Source: SVQP01 sp045660125 (lineage in GTDB: Bacteria > Bacillota > Clostridia > Oscillospirales > CAG-272). From it: a DNA stretch of 25,408 bases. Where the stretch lies: NCBI GenBank assembly GCA_045660125.1, contig JAZRDG010000070.1, positions 1-25,408 on the forward strand, read 5' to 3'. The notes under the pieces are model-generated. The model was given only the letters and a program-made list of their open reading frames with translations. It was not told where the DNA came from and made no database searches. Numbering within the stretch: the first letter of the stretch is position 1; each line of letters begins with the position of its first letter. The translations under genes were made by a program, and so were the position numbers. Positions 21,511 to 25,408 of the stretch are shown here, piece after piece.

Positions 21511-22179
21511 ATGTTAAAAGCACTGATATTTGATTTGGACGGCACGCTGGCGCACACGCTGCCCGCGATTGCCGAGGGCATGAATCTGGCACTTGCCGAG
21601 CTTGGGTATCCCGAGATCAGCGAGGCGCAGGTGTATGAATTTATCAACATGGGCGCGCGTGATTACGCCAAGTACGCGCTGCCTGCCGAATATCGCGAGG
21701 ACGATGCGCGCGTGGACGCGCTGTATGCTGCGTATAACCGCCGTTATGCCGAGGTGTATATGCATACGGACACGACCTACGACGGCATTGTCGAGCTGAT
21801 CGGCCACTTGAAAGGGAAGTACCCCTTGGCGGTCAATTCCAACAAGCAGGATGAGTTTGTCAAGGCGCTGGTGGCGCAGCTTTTCCCCCAGGGCACGTTT
21901 GTTGCCGCCGAGGGATTTCGCTTGGGTCGCGCACCCAAGCCCGATCCCGCCGTGCCCTTGCAGCTTGCCGCGTTGATGGGCGCACAGGCGCATGAATGCG
22001 CGTACATCGGGGATAGTGACGTGGACGTGAAGACCGCGCTCAATGCCGGCATGCACGCCATTGACGTCTGCTGGGGATATCGCCCTGCCGAGGTGCTTTA
22101 CGGCATGGGCGCAGAGGTGGTTGCAAAAACGCCCGCGCAGCTTTTGGAGATCATAGAAAATTTTGCCGAAATGTCATAA
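21511..22179 (+). CDS. HAD-superfamily phosphatase, phosphoglycolate phosphatase-like
   Basis: A 222-aa HAD hydrolase with a helical cap (about 15-90). The nucleophile and acid are Asp8 and Asp10 in FDLDGTL. Motif II is Ser110 in AVNSNK, motif III Lys143 in KPDP, motif IV GDSDVD (167-172). It would hydrolyse a small phosphate ester in the cytosol; phosphoglycolate or pyrophosphate are family precedents, but the substrate cannot be read here. GGAGAAGG lies upstream of the ATG. It is second in an operon with the dihydrouridine synthase and ends at a strong terminator. Confidence 0.9.
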   Translation: MLKALIFDLDGTLAHTLPAIAEGMNLALAELGYPEISEAQVYEFINMGARDYAKYALPAEYREDDARVDALYAAYNRRYAEVYMHTDTTYDGIVELIGHLKGKYPLAVNSNKQDEFVKALVAQLFPQGTFVAAEGFRLGRAPKPDPAVPLQLAALMGAQAHECAYIGDSDVDVKTALNAGMHAIDVCWGYRPAEVLYGMGAEVVAKTPAQLLEIIENFAEMS

Positions 22180-22186
22180 AATACAT

Positions 22187-22227
22187 AACGCCGACAGCGC
22201 AGCGATGCGGATTGTCGGCGTTTTTTT
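22187..22227 (+). terminator. Terminator after the HAD gene
   Basis: AACGCCGACA pairs with TGTCGGCGTT (10 bp) and runs into a further T tract to 22227. Confidence 0.93.
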
Positions 22228-22279
22228 GCGCCGAATTCTTATATAATTAAGTGCATAATAAAATATTGTATGCCTTAGC

Positions 22280-22326
22280 ATTGCAGTATTTTGTGAATTT
22301 CACCGAAAGTGAAAAAATGCAGCAAT
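22280..22326. other. Imperfect long hairpin in the RDD upstream gap
   Basis: ATTGC/GCAAT (5 bp), one A-A mismatch, GTATTTT/AAAATGC (7 bp with one wobble) and an inner TTCAC-CGAAA-GTGAA stem form a 47-nt hairpin with a 6-nt bulge. It lies upstream of the RDD promoter in a 260-nt gap that otherwise holds no gene. Confidence 0.55.
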
Positions 22327-22343
22327 AATATTGAAAAAAAGTG

Positions 22344-22372
22344 TTGTGTTTTGTCGCAAGATGTGGTATGAT
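22344..22372 (+). promoter_or_regulatory. Promoter of the RDD protein gene
   Basis: -35 TTGTGT (22344-22349), a 17-bp spacer ending TGG and -10 TATGAT (22367-22372), an extended -10 form. The leader of about 65 nt ends in AAAAAGGAG. Confidence 0.65.
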
Positions 22373-22442
22373 ATTGTAGTATGGGTATGTGTGGCCCTAT
22401 GGGGGTTACGTGTACCAAAATCCATGAAAAAGGAGCGCGACA

Positions 22443-23234
22443 ATGATATACGATCTGCAAAAAGCCAGCTTTTGGAAAAGAGCATCAGCGTTTCTTTTCG
22501 ACGTGGTGATTCTGCTTGTGGTAGTGGTTGGCATCGCAGCCCTGCTGTCTGCCGTTATGAAATATGATACGCATATTGCGGTCATAGAAGCCAAAAAAAC
22601 CGAGCATATCGCAAGAGCGGAAGCCGAGTACCTCGAGGAGCACGGAGAAGCCTGCAAGCTGGATCTTACGATTGGCTACAGCGAAATGTCCGAGGGGCAA
22701 AAGGAGATCTACGATAAGGTGGACGAAGCCTTGAGCAACGATCAGGACGTGCAAACCGCAACCTTCCTGCTGCTCAATTATTCGCTGGTCATTTGCTTGG
22801 TCAGCACCTTCGTGGGATATGCCGTGCTTGAGTATGCCGTTCCGATGCTGATCTTCAAGAACGGACAAACGATTGGCAAAAAGCTTTTCTCTCTGGGCGT
22901 CATCCGCACCAATACGGTCAAGGCATCGCCCTTTGTGCTGTTCGTGCGTATGCTGTTCGGCAAATTTACCATTGAGACCGTGCTGCCGCTGTTTGTGATC
23001 ATTATGATGTTCTTCGGTCTTGTGGGTGTCGTAGGACCCGTGGTCATCTTTGGTCTTGTCTTGCTTGAGATCATCGCAATGTGCATAACACGCACCAATT
23101 CCACCATTCACGACCTGATTTCGGACACTTGCGTGGTTGATCTTTCCACGCAGATGGTCTTTGAAAGCGAGCAGGCTCTGCTCGAATACAAAAAGAAGAT
23201 CCACGAGGAGAACGTGGCAAATTCTCCCTATTGA
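22443..23234 (+). CDS. RDD family membrane protein
   Basis: A 263-aa integral membrane protein. The RDD signature begins at KRASAFLFD (12-20, Arg13 and Asp20), continues with NGQTIGKKLFSLGVIRT (140-156) and ends with STIHDLISDTCVVD (220-233). Likely membrane segments are at 14-38, 107-137, 176-196 and 198-217. A soluble insert of about 65 residues (40-105), rich in charged residues, lies between segments 1 and 2 and is longer than in minimal RDD proteins. The function of most RDD proteins is unknown; some act in ion exchange. The start has AAAAAGGAG about 8 nt upstream. Confidence 0.85.
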   Translation: MIYDLQKASFWKRASAFLFDVVILLVVVVGIAALLSAVMKYDTHIAVIEAKKTEHIARAEAEYLEEHGEACKLDLTIGYSEMSEGQKEIYDKVDEALSNDQDVQTATFLLLNYSLVICLVSTFVGYAVLEYAVPMLIFKNGQTIGKKLFSLGVIRTNTVKASPFVLFVRMLFGKFTIETVLPLFVIIMMFFGLVGVVGPVVIFGLVLLEIIAMCITRTNSTIHDLISDTCVVDLSTQMVFESEQALLEYKKKIHEENVANSPY

Positions 23235-23259
23235 GTCGATACTATTTAAAAAGTATATA
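23231..23259 (+). promoter_or_regulatory. Possible promoter of the ABC importer genes
   Basis: -35 TTGAGT (23231-23236, overlapping the RDD stop codon), a 17-bp spacer and -10 TATATA (23254-23259). No terminator separates the two genes, so read-through from the RDD gene is also possible. Confidence 0.5.
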
Positions 23260-23285
23260 AAGAAAATACATGGAGGTTAGATGAC

Positions 23286-24380
23286 ATGAAAGTCGAATTA
23301 CGAAATCTAACGAAAATCTTCCCCAGCCGCAACAAGAAGGCAGGCGGTGAGGTCATCGCGGTAAACGATTTTACCTTCACCATTCCCGACGGTAAGCTGG
23401 TAGGCTTGCTCGGTCCTTCCGGATGCGGAAAGAGTACCACTCTTTACATGATCAGTGGCTTGCAGAAGCCCTCCGGCGGACAGATTTTCTTTGGAGATGA
23501 GGATGTAACAACGCTTTCTCCCGAAAACCGCGGCGTAGGTCTTGTATTCCAGAACTACGCACTTTACCCCCACATGACTGTTAAGCAGAACATCATGTTC
23601 CCCTTGCAGAACCTGAAGGGCAAGGACAAGATGACCAAGGAGCAGATGCTGGAGCGTGCATACCAGGCAGCAAAGCTTGTGCAGATCGAAGAGCTGATGG
23701 ACCGTAAGCCCAGCGAAATGTCGGGCGGTCAGCAGCAGAGAGTTGCGATCGCAAGAGCACTTGTCAAGATGCCCCGCGTGCTGCTTTTGGACGAGCCGCT
23801 CTCCAACCTGGATGCAAGACTGCGTCTGCAGACCAGAGAAGAGATCCGCCGCATCCAGAAGGAGACCGGCATTACCACCGTATTCGTAACGCACGACCAG
23901 GAAGAGGCTATGTCCATTTCCGATATGATCGTAGTTATGAAGCTTGGCGTGGTACAGCAGATCGGCGCTCCTCAGGAGGTTTACGACGATCCTGCAAACC
24001 TGTTCGTTGCCAAGTTCCTGGGTACTCCTCCCATCAACGTATTCAAGGGCAGAGTAGAGAACGGCAAGCTGCTGCTTGGCGACAACGCAGTTATGGACGT
24101 TCCCGGCGTAGACAACCGCGAGGTGATCGTGGGCATCCGTCCCGAGGGCTTTGTTCCCGAGGAGAACGGTCCTATGGTTTGCGACCTTAAGAACGTTGAG
24201 GTCATGGGCAGAGATATGAGCGTGGTTTGTGAGCACGTTTCTTCTATCAATCCCTTGGTTCGCGCTATCATCAACTCCGATTATAAGGTAGATTTCTCCA
24301 AGTCCACCGTTGCATACTCTCTCAAGCCTCACAAGGTGTTCATCTTTGACGCCGAGACCGAGGAAAGAATCCGCTTCTGA
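23286..24380 (+). CDS. Sugar ABC transporter ATP-binding protein (MsmX/UgpC type)
   Basis: A 364-aa ATPase of the carbohydrate importer class. The nucleotide-binding domain has Walker A GPSGCGKST (43-51), Q-loop Gln89, signature MSGGQ (145-149), Walker B VLLLDEP with catalytic Glu170, a D-loop SNLDARLR and H-loop His203. The C-terminal TOBE-like regulatory region (about 240-364) contains VGIRPEGF. Proteins of this class can serve several sugar permeases. Codon use is biased to GGT/GCT/TCT-type codons relative to neighbours, as in the EF-G-like gene, suggesting strong expression. TGGAGGT lies 8 nt before the ATG at 23286; the ATG at 23281 is out of frame. The permease gene begins 10 nt after the stop. 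Confidence 0.94.
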   Translation: MKVELRNLTKIFPSRNKKAGGEVIAVNDFTFTIPDGKLVGLLGPSGCGKSTTLYMISGLQKPSGGQIFFGDEDVTTLSPENRGVGLVFQNYALYPHMTVKQNIMFPLQNLKGKDKMTKEQMLERAYQAAKLVQIEELMDRKPSEMSGGQQQRVAIARALVKMPRVLLLDEPLSNLDARLRLQTREEIRRIQKETGITTVFVTHDQEEAMSISDMIVVMKLGVVQQIGAPQEVYDDPANLFVAKFLGTPPINVFKGRVENGKLLLGDNAVMDVPGVDNREVIVGIRPEGFVPEENGPMVCDLKNVEVMGRDMSVVCEHVSSINPLVRAIINSDYKVDFSKSTVAYSLKPHKVFIFDAETEERIRF

Positions 24381-24390
24381 GGAGGGTACT

Positions 24391-25408
24391 ATGGTTGACA
24401 GTAAACATCAATGGAAAGCGTGGCTTTATCTGCTTCCCGCGATCATTCTGTTGCTGATCTTCACTGCTTGGCCCATCGTGAACACTCTGCGCATGGCGTT
24501 TACGGTCCGTTGGGACCCGGATATGCCCGTGGAGTATGAGATCGTAGAAGAGATCGTTACGATTTACGATGAAAACGGTGACCTGGTAGAGAAGGTCTTC
24601 AAAAAGGAAGTTCCGGTCAAGTGGGGCGGCTATACCACCTATAAGATCTCGGAGAGCATCAGCGGCGATTACGATTATGAATTCGGCCTTGCTAACTTCA
24701 AGGCGGTTATCAATTACGATGGCTTCTGGCTGATCATGCAGAACACGGTACTGCTTTGCGTGCTGACCGTGCCGCTCTCCACCTTCCTGGCACTGCTGAT
24801 CGCAGTATGTCTGAATGCGATCAAGCCGTTCCGCCGTCTGCTGCAAACGATTTTCTTCTTGCCGTACGTGACCAACTCGATCGCAATCGGCATGGTATTT
24901 GCAGCTATGTTTAACATCGTCGGTGTCAACACCACCGATATTGCCGCCAGTACCTCGGTCGGTATTATCAATACCGTCATAGGCTGGGTTGGCATCGATC
25001 CTATCAACTGGATCAACCAGGGCTCTACGTACTGGGCGAACATGGTCGTCATGATCATTTACATCGTTTGGAACGCACTGCCTTTCAAGATCCTGATCCT
25101 GCTGGGTGGCTTGCAGAGCGTTAACAAGCAGTATTACGATGCTGCAAAGATCGACTCTACCCCCAAGTGGAGAGTATTTACCCGCATCACCGTACCGCTG
25201 CTCTCTCCCATGAGCGCATACGTTGTTATCACGGGCTTTATCGGCGGATTTAAGGAATATACCAGCATCGTCGGTATCTTCGGTGAAGGCATGCAGCCTC
25301 CCGGAGCATCGGTTGGTACGCCCGTGCTGCAGACCATGGTTGGTTTTATTTATGCTAACCTCGGTAACGCAGAGGGTATTGCATCCGCAGCAGCACTGCT
25401 CTTGTTCG
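24391..25408 (+). CDS. Sugar ABC transporter permease, MalF/UgpA type (partial, 3' end cut)
   Basis: The open frame runs from ATG at 24391, behind GGAGGG, to the window end without a stop; 339 codons are visible. The first membrane segment is at about 12-32 (WLYLLPAIILLLIFTAWPIV). A soluble, acidic insert of about 70 residues (about 40-108) follows before the second segment, in the position of the MalF external loop. The cytosolic EAA coupling loop is clear as YYDAAKIDSTPKWRVFTRI followed by TVPLLSP; it contacts the ATPase. The protein follows the ATPase by 10 nt, so they form one operon, probably with a second permease beyond the window. Confidence 0.9.
   Translation, partial: MVDSKHQWKAWLYLLPAIILLLIFTAWPIVNTLRMAFTVRWDPDMPVEYEIVEEIVTIYDENGDLVEKVFKKEVPVKWGGYTTYKISESISGDYDYEFGLANFKAVINYDGFWLIMQNTVLLCVLTVPLSTFLALLIAVCLNAIKPFRRLLQTIFFLPYVTNSIAIGMVFAAMFNIVGVNTTDIAASTSVGIINTVIGWVGIDPINWINQGSTYWANMVVMIIYIVWNALPFKILILLGGLQSVNKQYYDAAKIDSTPKWRVFTRITVPLLSPMSAYVVITGFIGGFKEYTSIVGIFGEGMQPPGASVGTPVLQTMVGFIYANLGNAEGIASAAALLLF

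Overview
The window comes from a Gram-positive, endospore-forming Firmicute, most likely a gut member of class Clostridia. It carries the complete sigma-F operon (spoIIAA-spoIIAB-sigF) and the sigma-F-dependent signalling gene spoIIR. It also has a yhbD/bactofilin pair like that of Bacillus subtilis, sigma-A type promoters, strong AAGGAGG-type ribosome binding sites and short U-tracted terminators. No phage, tRNA, rRNA, CRISPR or transposase gene is visible.

Layout: (1) 1-3156: tatD and a noncanonical EF-G-like GTPase. (2) 3157-3763: a non-coding block of nested inverted repeats. (3) 3815-5545: the sporulation operon spoIIAA-spoIIAB-sigF. (4) 5554-7097, minus strand: a yhbD-like regulator with a bactofilin-like protein, behind a consensus promoter with two operator-like repeats, then a 72-aa membrane protein gene. 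(5) 7219-9209: prmC and ddl. (6) 9314-18766: a probable glycan-use operon with two tandem solute-binding lipoproteins, a GH123/DUF4091-like hydrolase, a 40-aa membrane peptide, a 1010-aa fusion of an MFS transporter to a GH2 glycosidase, and a sialate O-acetylesterase-like enzyme. (7) 18775-22227: rbfA, spoIIR, a minus-strand 96-aa membrane protein, a tRNA-dihydrouridine synthase and a HAD phosphatase. (8) 22280-25408: an RDD membrane protein, then an ABC sugar-importer ATPase and the first part of its permease, cut by the window end.

How the genes may work together: the three enzymes of region 6 have no visible signal peptide, while the two binding proteins are lipoproteins. This suggests capture of a small glycan outside the cell, import, and deacetylation and hydrolysis inside. 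The MFS-GH2 fusion would place a beta-glycosidase on the inner face of its own transporter. The binding proteins lack an adjacent permease; the ATPase and permease of region 8 are one possible partner. spoIIAA/AB/sigF and spoIIR belong to one forespore pathway although they lie about 14 kb apart.

The most unusual items are the MFS-GH2 fusion, the 40-aa ORF before it, a compact three-way-junction palindrome before the esterase, a 14-bp inverted repeat covering the spoIIR ribosome binding site, the nested-palindrome block before spoIIAA, and the promoter/operator arrangement of the yhbD-like gene. All family calls are from reading motifs; no database search was run.
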